A stretch of 51,927 nucleotides of DNA, taken from Solirubrobacteraceae bacterium (GTDB taxonomy: Bacteria; Actinomycetota; Thermoleophilia; Solirubrobacterales; Solirubrobacteraceae). The translations under genes were made by a program, and so were the position numbers. The notes under the pieces are model-generated. The model saw only the letters and a program-made list of their open reading frames with translations. It searched no databases and was not told the DNA's origin. Shown one piece after another: positions 8,424 through 17,085 of this stretch; positions within the stretch are counted from its first letter, which is position 1; every line of letters starts with the position of its first letter. Location: assembly GCA_030690545.1 (NCBI GenBank), contig JAUYGN010000100.1, positions 1-51,927 on the forward strand, given 5' to 3'.

Positions 8424-9404
8424 TCAGACGACGAACATGTCTTCCTTGGACCACTGCGGCGCGGCGATCCGCGCAGCGGCCGCGTGTGCCATGTAGCTGA
8501 GGTGATCGGCTCCCTCGGGGATCTCCTTCGGGATCGTGCCGGCGACCTTCTGGGTCTTGAAGACCGTGCCCGGCGCGAGGTCGAAGAACGGGAACTCGGG
8601 CTCGGTGCAGCCGGTGCACGGCATGCCGGCGCGCGTCTTGCTCGACTGCCGGTTCCACAGGATGCGGTTGCACGGTGAGTGCGTCATCGGCCCGCGGCAC
8701 CCGTACTCGTAGAACAGGCATCCGCTGCGCGTGCCCTCGCCGAAGGAGGTCGTCGACTGCTTGTACTCGAAGAACTGGACGCGCGTGCAGCCGGTCTGCG
8801 TGAACGTCTTGAAGAACGTCTGCGGCCGGTGCAGGTCGTCGAGCGCGATGTCGCCGGCACGCCCGGTCGCCAGCGCGACGAGGATCTGCGTGATCCAGTC
8901 GGGATGCGCCGGACAACCAGGGATGTTGATGACGGGCAGGCTCGACCGCGAGCGCCAGTCGGGACCGAGGAAGCCGCCGCGCTCGCGCTTGTGGAACTGC
9001 AGGCCCGTCGAGTCCGACGGGTTGGGCTCCATCGCGGGGATGCCGCCCCAGCAGGCGCAGTCGCCGATCGCGACGACGATCTGCGCCGCCGCGGCGAGCT
9101 CGTTGATCCAGTCGATCATCGGCCGGTCGGCGAACATGTCGTAGCGGCCCGACTTGTCCGGCGCCTGGATGACGGTCCCCTCGAGCACGAAGATGTCCAG
9201 GTTGCGCCGGCCTTCCGCACAGTCGGTGAAGATCTTCTTGGCGTTCTCGCCCAGCTCGAGCCCGAGCGACGGGTGCCAGAGCAGATCGAGCCCGAAGTCG
9301 ACGATCAGGTCGACGACGTTGGGCTCCTCGGCGTTGAGGAACGACATCGTGTTGCCGGAGCAAGCTCCTGCCTGAAACCAGAGCACTGATGCCATCGCAC
9401 GCAT
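8424..9404 (-). CDS. hhyS: [NiFe] hydrogenase small subunit (group 1h-like)
   Basis: This 326-aa subunit carries three Fe-S clusters. Proximal ligands visible are Cys15, Cys116 and Cys164 (CSGN, GDCACWGG, PGCP). The fourth position, normally Cys and reported as Asp in a characterised group 1h enzyme, is Asn18 here. Medial ligands are Cys245, Cys263 and Cys266. At the distal site Cys206, Cys229 and Cys236 are present, but the usual His (H-x2-C) is Gln203. No twin-arginine signal is present, unlike membrane-bound group 1 enzymes. The second in-frame ATG (9395) sits 11 nt after AGGAGG and may be the true start; the first ATG is only 2 nt from it. Confidence 0.95.
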   Translation of the reverse strand: MRAMASVLWFQAGACSGNTMSFLNAEEPNVVDLIVDFGLDLLWHPSLGLELGENAKKIFTDCAEGRRNLDIFVLEGTVIQAPDKSGRYDMFADRPMIDWINELAAAAQIVVAIGDCACWGGIPAMEPNPSDSTGLQFHKRERGGFLGPDWRSRSSLPVINIPGCPAHPDWITQILVALATGRAGDIALDDLHRPQTFFKTFTQTGCTRVQFFEYKQSTTSFGEGTRSGCLFYEYGCRGPMTHSPCNRILWNRQSSKTRAGMPCTGCTEPEFPFFDLAPGTVFKTQKVAGTIPKEIPEGADHLSYMAHAAAARIAAPQWSKEDMFVV

Positions 9405-9766
9405 TCCCTCCTGCTCGTGAACAATCGACTGGCCCCTGCGACCTTCGGGTACGGCAAGCTGGCGACCTACGCGAGAGCGCGTGAATCACCAGCGTCCACC
9501 TACGACAAGGCGAGCACGGACAACGACCCGGGTCGCGGTCAGCGCACCGACGAGCGCGCTCATCGAGCGGTCATCCGATCGTCGGCCGCTTCGTCGGCTG
9601 CCGGCCCCGTGCGCTTGTGCGGCGCCCCTCCATGTGGTAGCACGGCGAGCATAGGTCGGTGCCAGCTGGTGCGCAATAGCGCAAAGCGCAGCGACTGCTC
9701 CGATTACGCAACAATCGTTGCTCTGGAGCGCAGCCGCGCTGTCGGCGGGCGCTTTGCAGCAATGCG
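9405..9766 (+). promoter_or_regulatory. Divergent control region between hydrogenase operon and araC-hypAB
   Basis: No gene is supported in these 362 nt. The octamer AACAATCG occurs at both ends (9420-9427 and 9710-9717). The second copy is part of an interrupted palindrome GCAAC-N4-GTTGC (9708-9721). A run of GCGCAA-type direct repeats lies at 9671-9690. Both sets are plausible operator sites for the adjacent AraC regulator or another factor. AGGAGG upstream of the small subunit (about 9406-9411) is its ribosome site. Confidence 0.5.
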
Positions 9767-10825
9767 ATGTCGCGCCTCTCGTTCCTCCGATTCATCAACA
9801 CCGAGCGGACCCGCATGCCGGTGCGCAAGCGCCTGCGGTCGCGGGGCGTGCCGACGGCGCTGCAGGGTCACGAGGTGCTGTGCACGCACGACCGGGGCGA
9901 GGCGACCGAGGCGGTGTCCGCGATGCTCGGGACCGCCGTCCTGAGCGTCGGCCCGACCGCACGCGAGGAGTTTCAGGCGACGCTCAACGCGATCCGCTTC
10001 CTCGACGTCACGATGGCCTACCTCGATCTACGGGCACCGACACGGCTGGCGGTCGAGCGCGCAGCCGCCGTCTTCACCGTTCACATGATGACCCACGACG
10101 TCGCTGCGGCGGTCGTCGACGGCGAGCAGCACGAGCTGAGCGCGTTCTCGGCGCTCGTCAACAACCCCGGCGAGCGCTACGCGATCGAGCTCGGCGCCGA
10201 CTGCCCGCAGCTGATCATCCGGATCGAGCGGCCCGCGGTCGAGCGCCAGCTCTCGCGCATGCTCGGGCGCAGCCTCGAGGGCCCGATCGCGTTCGAGCGC
10301 ACGGCGGACCTGACGGGCGACGAGGCGGTTCGCTGGCACGGCGCGATCCAGCTGCTCTCCAGCGAGGTGATCTCGCCGTCCTCGCTGATCCAGCAGGGGC
10401 TCGGGGCGGCGTCGCTGGAGGAGCTGATCGTGTCAACCTTGCTCTATGTCCAGCCGTCGAACTACTCCGACCGCCTCCGGCATGCCCATGCGACGAGCGG
10501 GCGCGCGGCGGTGCGCCGCTCGCTGGCGTACATCGACGAGCACCTCGCCGAGACGATCTCGATGAGCGACCTGGCCCGCCATGCGTGCGTCAGCGTGCGG
10601 TCGATCCAAGCCGGCTTTCGCGAGGACCTCGGCACGACGCCGGTCGCGTACATCCGCGACCGGCGCCTCGACAAGGTGCGCCACGCCCTCATGGAGGCGA
10701 TGCCGACCGACGGCGTCACGGTTGCCGGCATCGCCGAGCGCTGGGGCTTCTCCAACGCGGGGAGCTTCTCGGTGCGCTACCGCGAGCGCTTCGGCGAGTC
10801 GCCGTCGCAGACGTTGAGGCGGTGA
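9767..10825 (+). CDS. AraC-family transcriptional regulator, hydrogenase-linked
   Basis: The 352-aa reading has an AraC-binding-like N-terminal domain and a C-terminal double helix-turn-helix (about residues 250-350; ISMSDLARHACVSVRSIQAG and VAGIAERWGFSNAGSFSVRY). It lies between the hydrogenase operon, which diverges from it, and hypA, which follows after 3 nt, so it probably controls both. The start is uncertain: the first ATG gives an unusual Arg-rich leader, and Met17 (9815) is a good alternative. The effector is unknown. Confidence 0.88.
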   Translation: MSRLSFLRFINTERTRMPVRKRLRSRGVPTALQGHEVLCTHDRGEATEAVSAMLGTAVLSVGPTAREEFQATLNAIRFLDVTMAYLDLRAPTRLAVERAAAVFTVHMMTHDVAAAVVDGEQHELSAFSALVNNPGERYAIELGADCPQLIIRIERPAVERQLSRMLGRSLEGPIAFERTADLTGDEAVRWHGAIQLLSSEVISPSSLIQQGLGAASLEELIVSTLLYVQPSNYSDRLRHAHATSGRAAVRRSLAYIDEHLAETISMSDLARHACVSVRSIQAGFREDLGTTPVAYIRDRRLDKVRHALMEAMPTDGVTVAGIAERWGFSNAGSFSVRYRERFGESPSQTLRR

Positions 10826-10828
10826 GCG

Positions 10829-11224
10829 ATGCACGAGCTCTCGCTGTGCCGGAGCATCTTCACGATCGCCGATCGGGCCCGCGAGGGACGGCCGGTCGAG
10901 ATCATCCACCTGCAGGTCGGGCAGCTGCGCCAGGTGGTTCCGCGGACGCTCGAGTACTGCTGGGGACTGGTGACCGAGCAAACCGAGCTGCACGGCAGCC
11001 GGCTCGACATCGATCACATCGAGGTGCGGTTGCGGTGCGAGGCGTGCAGCGCCACAATGCCCGTCGCCGACAGCCTCGTGCTGGCGTGCTCGGCGTGCGG
11101 CAGCGGCGACGTCACCGTGACGCAGGGCGAGGAGTTCATGTTGACCTCGATCGATCTGGGAGGGCGCGGCGATGGGCAGGTTCCACCGGCACGAGGACGG
11201 CACGGCGCACGATCACGGTCATGA
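10829..11224 (+). CDS. hypA: HypA hydrogenase nickel-insertion protein
   Basis: The sequence starts MHELSLC, where His2 is the conserved Ni ligand. The zinc loop has Cys70-x2-Cys73 and Cys87-x2-Cys90 (CEACSATM, CSACGSGD). HypA delivers Ni to the hydrogenase large subunit with HypB. The core ends at about residue 112. The last ~19 residues (Arg/Gly-rich) are an extension produced by reading into the hypB start, a 53-nt overlap. The start follows the araC stop by 3 nt, so araC-hypA-hypB is an operon. Confidence 0.95.
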   Translation: MHELSLCRSIFTIADRAREGRPVEIIHLQVGQLRQVVPRTLEYCWGLVTEQTELHGSRLDIDHIEVRLRCEACSATMPVADSLVLACSACGSGDVTVTQGEEFMLTSIDLGGRGDGQVPPARGRHGARSRS

Positions 11225-11987
11225 CCACGCGCATGGTCATGAGCATGACCACGCGCATCGGCACGACCACGACCTCGGCGACCACTCGGGCTACGACACG
11301 GGGCCGCAGCGAGTCAGCGTGCTCGAGCACATCTTCGGCGAGAACGACGACGCCGCGGATGCCAACCGCGCCGCGCTCTGCGCCGCGGGCGTCGTCTGCC
11401 TCAACGTCATGTCCTCGCCCGGCGCCGGCAAGACGGCGCTGCTCGAACGCACCTTGAGTCACCTTCAGGGGAGCGTCCGCGCAGGCGTGATCCAGGGCGA
11501 CATCGAGACGAGCCTCGATGCCGACCGCCTCGCGGGCCTCGGCGCGCAGATCTCGCTGCTGAACACCGCCAACGGGTTCGGCGGCGAATGCCACCTCGAC
11601 GCACCGATGGTCGCCAACGCCCTCGGGCGGATCGATCTCGACGCGCTCGAGCTGCTCTTCGTGGAGAACGTCGGCAACCTCGTATGCCCCGCCGAGTTCG
11701 ACGTCGGCGCCCACCATCGGGTCATGGTCTGCTCGATCACGGAGGGCGAGGACAAGCCGCTGAAGTACCCGGTGATGTTCCGCGCCGTGGAGCTCGTGCT
11801 CGTCAACAAGATCGACCTCCTCCCGCACCTCGACTTCGATCTCGCGCTGCTGGAGGCCAACCTGCGGACGATCAACCCGCACGCCACCGTGCTGAAGGTC
11901 AGCACGCGCACCGAGCACGGCCTCGACGACTGGTACGCGTGGCTGCGCGCGCGGCTCGCCGAGGAGCCGGTCGCGGCGCTCCGCTGA
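11172..11987 (+). CDS. hypB: HypB Ni-binding GTPase, His-rich N-terminus
   Basis: The 271-aa protein has a metal-storage tail (residues 5-39) with about 13 His interleaved with Asp/Gly (HDHGHDHAHGHEHDHAHRHD). A SIMIBI GTPase domain follows, with P-loop SSPGAGKT, the switch motif QGDIETSLDADR, ENVGNLVCP and the base-recognition NKIDLL. It hydrolyses GTP to load Ni through HypA. The overlap with hypA is 53 nt. The His-rich tail suggests nickel storage as well as insertion. Confidence 0.96.
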   Translation: MGRFHRHEDGTAHDHGHDHAHGHEHDHAHRHDHDLGDHSGYDTGPQRVSVLEHIFGENDDAADANRAALCAAGVVCLNVMSSPGAGKTALLERTLSHLQGSVRAGVIQGDIETSLDADRLAGLGAQISLLNTANGFGGECHLDAPMVANALGRIDLDALELLFVENVGNLVCPAEFDVGAHHRVMVCSITEGEDKPLKYPVMFRAVELVLVNKIDLLPHLDFDLALLEANLRTINPHATVLKVSTRTEHGLDDWYAWLRARLAEEPVAALR

Positions 11988-12023
11988 CGCCGATCTAGGA
12001 CACGTATGGGCCGCGATCCCGGC

Positions 12024-12029
12024 TAGCCT
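12024..12029 (+). promoter_or_regulatory. -10 hexamer TAGCCT for leaderless lhr
   Basis: TAGCCT lies 6 nt before the GTG of lhr, the arrangement expected of a leaderless transcript in actinobacteria. No ribosome site is present. Confidence 0.55.
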
Positions 12030-12035
12030 GGACGC

Positions 12036-15000
12036 GTGGCGCTCGAGCAGTTCACCCCCGCCGTTCGCGACTGGTTCACGGCGGCGTTCGAGCGGCCGAC
12101 CGCGGTGCAGGAGCAGGCCTGGCCGGCGATCGCGACCGGCGAGCACGTGCTCATCTCGGCGCCGACGGGATCGGGCAAGACGCTGGCGGCGTTCCTGTGG
12201 GCGCTCGACCGGCTCGGCCGCGCGCCGGCCGGCGCTGCCGACGCGCCGCGCGGCACGCGGCTCGTCTACGTCTCGCCGCTGAAGGCGCTCGCCTACGACA
12301 TCGATCGCAACCTGCGCGCGCCGCTGCGCGGGATCGGCGCCGACCTCGGCGTCGGCGTGCGGACCGGCGACACGCCGCAGCGCGAGCGCGCGGCGATGCG
12401 GCGCACCCCGCCCGACATCCTCATCACGACGCCGGAGTCGCTGTACCTGCTGCTGTCCAGCGGCGCGCGCGAGATGCTGACCGGCGTCGAGGCCGTGATC
12501 GTCGACGAGATCCACGCCGTCGCGGCGACGAAGCGCGGGGCGCACCTCGCGCTGACGCTCGAACGGCTCGCCGCGATTCAGGACCCCGCCCACCCCGGCC
12601 ATGATCCGCAGCGGATCGGGCTCTCCGCGACGCAGAACCCGCTCGAGGAAGTCGGCCGCTTCATGGTCGGCCCGCGACGGACCTGCACGATCGTCGACGC
12701 CGGCATCCGCAAGCCGCTGGACCTGCGGATCCACGTGCCGGTCGAGTCGATGACCGAGCCCGACCAGGCTCCGGGTGGGCGGGATCGGGTCGATCCGCTC
12801 GATCCGCTCGACCCGCTCGCCGGAGGCGAGGCGACGCGGCGCTCGATCTGGCCGGCGATCTACCCCGAGATCCTGCGGCTCGTGCAGGAGCACCGCTCGA
12901 CGATCGTCTTCGTCAACGCGCGCCGCGCCGCCGAGCGGCTCGCGCTACGCCTCAACGAGCTCGCGAACGCGGACCTGCCGGACGACGCGCCCCACGTGGA
13001 GATCGCGCGCGCCCACCACGGCTCGCTCGCGCGCGAGGAGCGGACCGTCGTCGAAGAGCTGCTGAAGGCCGGCGAGCTGCCCTGCCTCGTGGCGACCTCG
13101 TCGCTGGAGCTCGGCATCGACATGGGCGCCGTCGACCTCGTCCTGCAGGTCGAGTCGCCGAAGTCCGTCGCCCGCGGCCTGCAGCGCATCGGCCGCGCCG
13201 GCCACAACGTCGGCGACGTCTCGAAGGGCCGCGTCTTCCCGAAGTTCCGCGCCGACCTGCTCGAGTGCGCGGTCGTCTGCAAGCTCATGCGCTCAGGCGA
13301 GATCGAGCCGACCGTCGTGCCGCGCAACGCGCTCGACGTGCTCGCCCAGCACGTCGTCTCGATCGCGGCGAGCCGTGAGGAGGATGATCCGATCGCCGTC
13401 GACGAGCTCTTCGCGCTCGTCACGCGCACGCACTCCTACGCCGAGCTGTCGCGCCCGCTGCTGGAGAACGTGCTCGACATGCTCGACGGCCGCTACCCCT
13501 CCCAGGAGTTCGCCGAGCTGCGCGCGCGGATCGTCTGGGACCGCGTCGGCGGCACGATCCGCGCCCGCAAGGGCGCCCGCCAGCTCGCGATCACGAACGC
13601 CGGCACGATCCCCGACCGCGGCCTGTTCTCCGTCGTGCTGCCCGACGGCCGCCGGGTCGGCGAGCTCGACGAGGAGATGGTCTACGAGGCGCGCGCGGGC
13701 CAGACGTTCCTGCTCGGCGCCTCGACCTGGCGGATCGAGGAGATCGGCCGCGACCGCGTCGTCGTCACGCCGGCGCCGGGCGCGCCGGGCGCGGTCCCGT
13801 TCTGGAAGGGCGACTCCGTCGGGCGACCGATGCAGCTCGGCAGGGCGATCGGCGCCTTCAGCCGCTGGGCGGTCGAGCAGGACGCCGAGACGCTGCAGGC
13901 CGACTACGACCTCGACGCCTTCGCGGCGGGCAACCTGCTCGACTTCCTGCGCGAGCAGCAGGCCGCGACGCGCGTGCTCCCCTCCGACCGGACGATCGTC
14001 GTCGAGCGCTTCCGCGACGAGATCGGCGACTGGCGACTGTGCGTGCTGTCGCCGTACGGCGGGCGCGTCCACGCCGCCTGGGGCCTCGCGCTGAGCCGCC
14101 GGATCCGCGAGCGCTACGGCCTGGAGTCCGACGCGATCTGGTCCGACGACGGGATCATCGTCCACCTGCCCGACGCCGACGAGCCGCCGGGCGCGGAGCT
14201 CGTCCTCGTCGAGCCCGACGAGGTCCAGGAGGCGGTCGTCGCCGAGCTCGCCTCCTCCGCCCTGTTCGGCGCGCGCTTCCGCGAGAACGCCGGCCGCGCA
14301 CTGCTCATCCCGCGCGCGTACCCCGGCAGGCGCACGCCGCTGTGGCAGCAGCGGCTGAAGGCGCAATCGCTGCTCGAGGTCGCCAAGCGCTACCCCGACT
14401 TCCCGATCATCCTCGAGACCTACCGCGAGTGCCTGCGCGACGTGCTCGACGTCCCCGGCCTCGAGGAGCTGCTGCGCGGGCTGCACGCGCGCGAGCTGTC
14501 GTTGGTGGAGGTCGAGACGCCGACGGCGTCGCCGTTCGCCTCGTCGCTGCTGTTCGACTACGTCGCGACGTACATGTACGAGGGCGACCAGCCGAACGCC
14601 GAGCGGCGCGCCGCGGCGTTGTCGCTCGACCGCGAGCTGCTGCGCGAGCTGCTCGGCCAGGAGGAGCTGCGCGAGCTGATCGACGAGGACGCTCTGGACA
14701 TGGTCGAGGCGGACCTCCAGCACCGTTCGGACCGCACGCGCGCCGAGACGCGCGACGCGCTGCACGACGTCCTGCGCCGCGTCGGCGACCTCACCGTCGA
14801 CGAGGTCCACGACCGCGTGCTCGCCGGGATCGACGCCGACGCGATGCTCGCGACGCTGCGCGACGAGCGCCGCGCGATCGTCCTGCGGATCGGTGGCGAG
14901 CAGCGCTGGGTCGCCGCCGACGACGCCGGCCTGTACCGCGACGCGCTCGGCGCCGTCCCGCCCGGCGGGCTGCCCGACGCGTTCACGGCCGACGTCCCCG

Positions 15001-16634
15001 ACGCGCTCTCCAGGCTCGTCGCACGCTACGCGCGCACGCACGCGCCGTTCACGACGGCGCAGCTGCGGGCGCGCTACCAAGGAGGTCGCGGAAACGACAG
15101 AGTGAGCGACCTCCAAGTAGGAGGTCGCGGAGACAGCAGAATGAGCGACCTCCAAGCAGGAGGTCGCGGAAGCAACAGCGTGAGCGACCTTGGCGTCGAT
15201 CCGATGGCGGCGCTCGAGGCACTCGAGCGCGACGGCGGGATCGTCCGCGGCGAGCTGCACCCGCGCGGCCGGCCCGGCGAGCCGGAGTGGTGCGACACCG
15301 AGGTCCTGCGGCGACTGCGCCGCGCGTCGCTCGCCGCGCTGCGCAAGGAGATCGAGCCTGCCGACCAGCGCGCGCTCGCCACGTTCCTGCCGTCGTGGCA
15401 GGGCGTCGACCGCCATTCCGCCGCCGGCGCAGGGATCGACCGCCTGCGCGAGGTGCTCGTGCCGCTGCAGGGCCTCCCGCTGCCCGCGGAGGTCTGGGAG
15501 CGCGACGTCCTGCCACGGCGTCTCGGGGCGTACTCGCCGACGTGGCTCGACCAGCTCTGCGCGAGCGGCGAGCTCGTCTGGGTCGGCGCCGGCACGCTCG
15601 GCCGGACCACCGGACGCGTCGCGCTGTACTTCCGCGACGACGCCGAGGCGATCGGGCGGCCGGCGCCCCCGCGCGGCGGCGCGCCCGTCGCGCCAGCGCA
15701 GGCCGAGCACGAGCTGATCCGCGAGCGGCTGACCGCGTCGCCGTGCTTCTTCACCGACCTGCTCGCCGACGTCGCGCTCGAGGCCGAGCAGGTGCAGGAG
15801 GCGCTCTGGGACCTCGTCTGGGCGGGCGAGGTGACCAACGACGCGTTCGCGCCGCTGCGCGCGCCGCGCCTGACGCTCGCCCGCGCGCGCCAGTCCAGCG
15901 CCGGGCGCCACGGCACGGCCCGCCGCTTCGGCAGCACCCGCCGCGGCGGCACCGGCGCGACCGTCCAAGGCCGCTGGGCGCTGACCGACACGATCTTCCG
16001 CCGCGGGGCGGGTGGGACCGATTCAGCCGCCCGCCGCCGCACGCAGGCCGAGCTGCTGCTCGAGCGCTACGGCATCGTCACCCGCGAGCAGGTCCTCGCC
16101 GAAGGGGTCGCCGGCGGCTTCGCGATCCTCTACGAGGCGCTGTCGCAGCTCGAGACGCTCGGCGTCTGCCGCCGCGGCTACTTCGTCGAGGGCCTCGGCG
16201 GCGCGCAGTTCGCGCTGCCCGGCGCCGTCGAGCGCCTGCGCGCGCAGCGCGACGTCGAGGAGTCCGCGCCGCTCGTGCTCGCCGCGACCGACCCGGCCCA
16301 GCCCTACGGCGCCGCGCTGCCGTGGCCGAGGCGCGACGAGCAGGGCGCGCGCAGGCCCGCGCGCGTGCGTGGGGCCTATGTCGTGCTGGCCGGCGCCGAG
16401 CCCGTGCTCTACGTCGAGAAGGGCGGCCGCGGGATCGCGACGCTCGTCGCGCACGACGACCCGCGGCTGCGCCCGTCGTTCGGCGCGCTCGCGCGGTTCA
16501 TCACCGGAGGGCGCGGGCGCAAGCTGTCGCTCGAGCGCCTCGACGGCGAGCCCGTCGTCGGCTCCCCGCTGGAGGCGCTGCTGATCGAGCTCGGCTTCCG
16601 CGCCGGGCCCCGCAAGCTCACCCTCAGCGCCTGA
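12036..16634 (+). CDS. lhr: Lhr-type ATP-dependent DNA helicase, with in-frame triple repeat
   Basis: The 1532-aa length and layout match full-size actinobacterial Lhr, a superfamily 2 helicase involved in DNA repair. Motif I is APTGSGKT (residues 42-49), motif II is DEIH, motif III is SATQ and motif VI is QRIGRAGH. The winged-helix and Lhr-core parts follow, with the large C-terminal domain to about residue 1530. Residues 1016-1054 are three 13-residue repeats (GGRGNDRVSDLQV and variants) encoded by a hairpin-forming 39-bp unit that looks inserted. The GTG start is 6 nt behind TAGCCT. It stands alone, with the toxin-antitoxin pair converging on its end. Confidence 0.95.
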   Translation: MALEQFTPAVRDWFTAAFERPTAVQEQAWPAIATGEHVLISAPTGSGKTLAAFLWALDRLGRAPAGAADAPRGTRLVYVSPLKALAYDIDRNLRAPLRGIGADLGVGVRTGDTPQRERAAMRRTPPDILITTPESLYLLLSSGAREMLTGVEAVIVDEIHAVAATKRGAHLALTLERLAAIQDPAHPGHDPQRIGLSATQNPLEEVGRFMVGPRRTCTIVDAGIRKPLDLRIHVPVESMTEPDQAPGGRDRVDPLDPLDPLAGGEATRRSIWPAIYPEILRLVQEHRSTIVFVNARRAAERLALRLNELANADLPDDAPHVEIARAHHGSLAREERTVVEELLKAGELPCLVATSSLELGIDMGAVDLVLQVESPKSVARGLQRIGRAGHNVGDVSKGRVFPKFRADLLECAVVCKLMRSGEIEPTVVPRNALDVLAQHVVSIAASREEDDPIAVDELFALVTRTHSYAELSRPLLENVLDMLDGRYPSQEFAELRARIVWDRVGGTIRARKGARQLAITNAGTIPDRGLFSVVLPDGRRVGELDEEMVYEARAGQTFLLGASTWRIEEIGRDRVVVTPAPGAPGAVPFWKGDSVGRPMQLGRAIGAFSRWAVEQDAETLQADYDLDAFAAGNLLDFLREQQAATRVLPSDRTIVVERFRDEIGDWRLCVLSPYGGRVHAAWGLALSRRIRERYGLESDAIWSDDGIIVHLPDADEPPGAELVLVEPDEVQEAVVAELASSALFGARFRENAGRALLIPRAYPGRRTPLWQQRLKAQSLLEVAKRYPDFPIILETYRECLRDVLDVPGLEELLRGLHARELSLVEVETPTASPFASSLLFDYVATYMYEGDQPNAERRAAALSLDRELLRELLGQEELRELIDEDALDMVEADLQHRSDRTRAETRDALHDVLRRVGDLTVDEVHDRVLAGIDADAMLATLRDERRAIVLRIGGEQRWVAADDAGLYRDALGAVPPGGLPDAFTADVPDALSRLVARYARTHAPFTTAQLRARYQGGRGNDRVSDLQVGGRGDSRMSDLQAGGRGSNSVSDLGVDPMAALEALERDGGIVRGELHPRGRPGEPEWCDTEVLRRLRRASLAALRKEIEPADQRALATFLPSWQGVDRHSAAGAGIDRLREVLVPLQGLPLPAEVWERDVLPRRLGAYSPTWLDQLCASGELVWVGAGTLGRTTGRVALYFRDDAEAIGRPAPPRGGAPVAPAQAEHELIRERLTASPCFFTDLLADVALEAEQVQEALWDLVWAGEVTNDAFAPLRAPRLTLARARQSSAGRHGTARRFGSTRRGGTGATVQGRWALTDTIFRRGAGGTDSAARRRTQAELLLERYGIVTREQVLAEGVAGGFAILYEALSQLETLGVCRRGYFVEGLGGAQFALPGAVERLRAQRDVEESAPLVLAATDPAQPYGAALPWPRRDEQGARRPARVRGAYVVLAGAEPVLYVEKGGRGIATLVAHDDPRLRPSFGALARFITGGRGRKLSLERLDGEPVVGSPLEALLIELGFRAGPRKLTLSA
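15081..15197 (+). repeat. Three tandem 39-bp units, each with an inverted repeat, inside lhr
   Basis: Units lie at 15081-15119, 15120-15158 and 15159-15197. Units 1 and 2 begin GGAGGTCGC and contain GCGACCTCC 19-20 nt further on, forming a 9-bp-stem hairpin. Unit 3 keeps the first arm and a partly diverged second arm (GCGACCTTG). The period is a multiple of three, so the lhr frame stays open. Confidence 0.92.
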
Positions 16635-16650
16635 CGCGGGCTCCGCGGGC

Positions 16651-16663
16651 CTGCCGCCGGCAG
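16651..16663. terminator. Short hairpin between convergent lhr and VapC genes
   Basis: CTGCC-GCC-GGCAG lies in the 46-nt gap between the ends of lhr and the toxin gene. There is no T tract, so it is only terminator-like. Confidence 0.3.
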
Positions 16664-16680
16664 CCACCGATCGACCAGCC

Positions 16681-17085
16681 TCAGGCTCCCACGACCGTCA
16701 GGCCCAGCGCGCGTGCCGCCTGCGCCTGGCGCAGATCGAACGTCAGGAACGGCACAGCGGAACCTCCGGCGCGCTGCGCGGCGGCCAGATGCAGCGCGTC
16801 CAGCGTCCGCACGCCGGTCAGCTCGGCGATCGCGGCGGCCGTCTCGCAGGTGTCGGCGTCGAGCTCGATCAGCGAGAGGGACGCGAGGTCGGCCGCGAAC
16901 GCCGCGCGAGCCTCACCGGCATCGCGCTCGCTCAGCAGGCGGGCAAGGTTGCGACGCACCTCGACAATCGTATGTCGAGCGGTGAGCAGGGAAGGATCGC
17001 TGTCGAGCAGCGCGCTGGCGGCATCCGAGTCGGGCTCGTCGACGTAGCGCTTGAGCAGGGCGCTCGAGTCGACGTACAGGCTCAA
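16681..17085 (-). CDS. vapC: VapC-like PIN-domain toxin
   Basis: The 134-aa PIN-domain ribonuclease begins at a TTG that overlaps the antitoxin stop as TTGA, giving the start (M)SLYVDSSALLKRYVDEPDS. The catalytic acidic residues are visible in YVDSSALLKRY, the Glu of TIVEVRRNLARLL, RTLDALHLAA and FLTFDLRQ. Such toxins cut RNA when freed from their antitoxin. A longer upstream reading in this frame overlaps the antitoxin gene and is not needed. The cognate antitoxin lies immediately upstream. Confidence 0.92.
   Translation of the reverse strand: MSLYVDSSALLKRYVDEPDSDAASALLDSDPSLLTARHTIVEVRRNLARLLSERDAGEARAAFAADLASLSLIELDADTCETAAAIAELTGVRTLDALHLAAAQRAGGSAVPFLTFDLRQAQAARALGLTVVGA

Noticed and set aside
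6413-8500. Long plus-strand open frame across the hydrogenase large subunit
   Set aside because: It is the shadow of the large subunit, whose motifs are unmistakable on the minus strand.
15081-15197. Tandem repeats considered as a CRISPR array
   Set aside because: The units are contiguous without spacers, coding in frame, and no cas gene is present.
13293-15968. Long open frame antisense to lhr
   Set aside because: Arg/Ala/Leu-rich composition of a shadow of high-GC coding DNA, no start signals, and Lhr on the other strand is clear.
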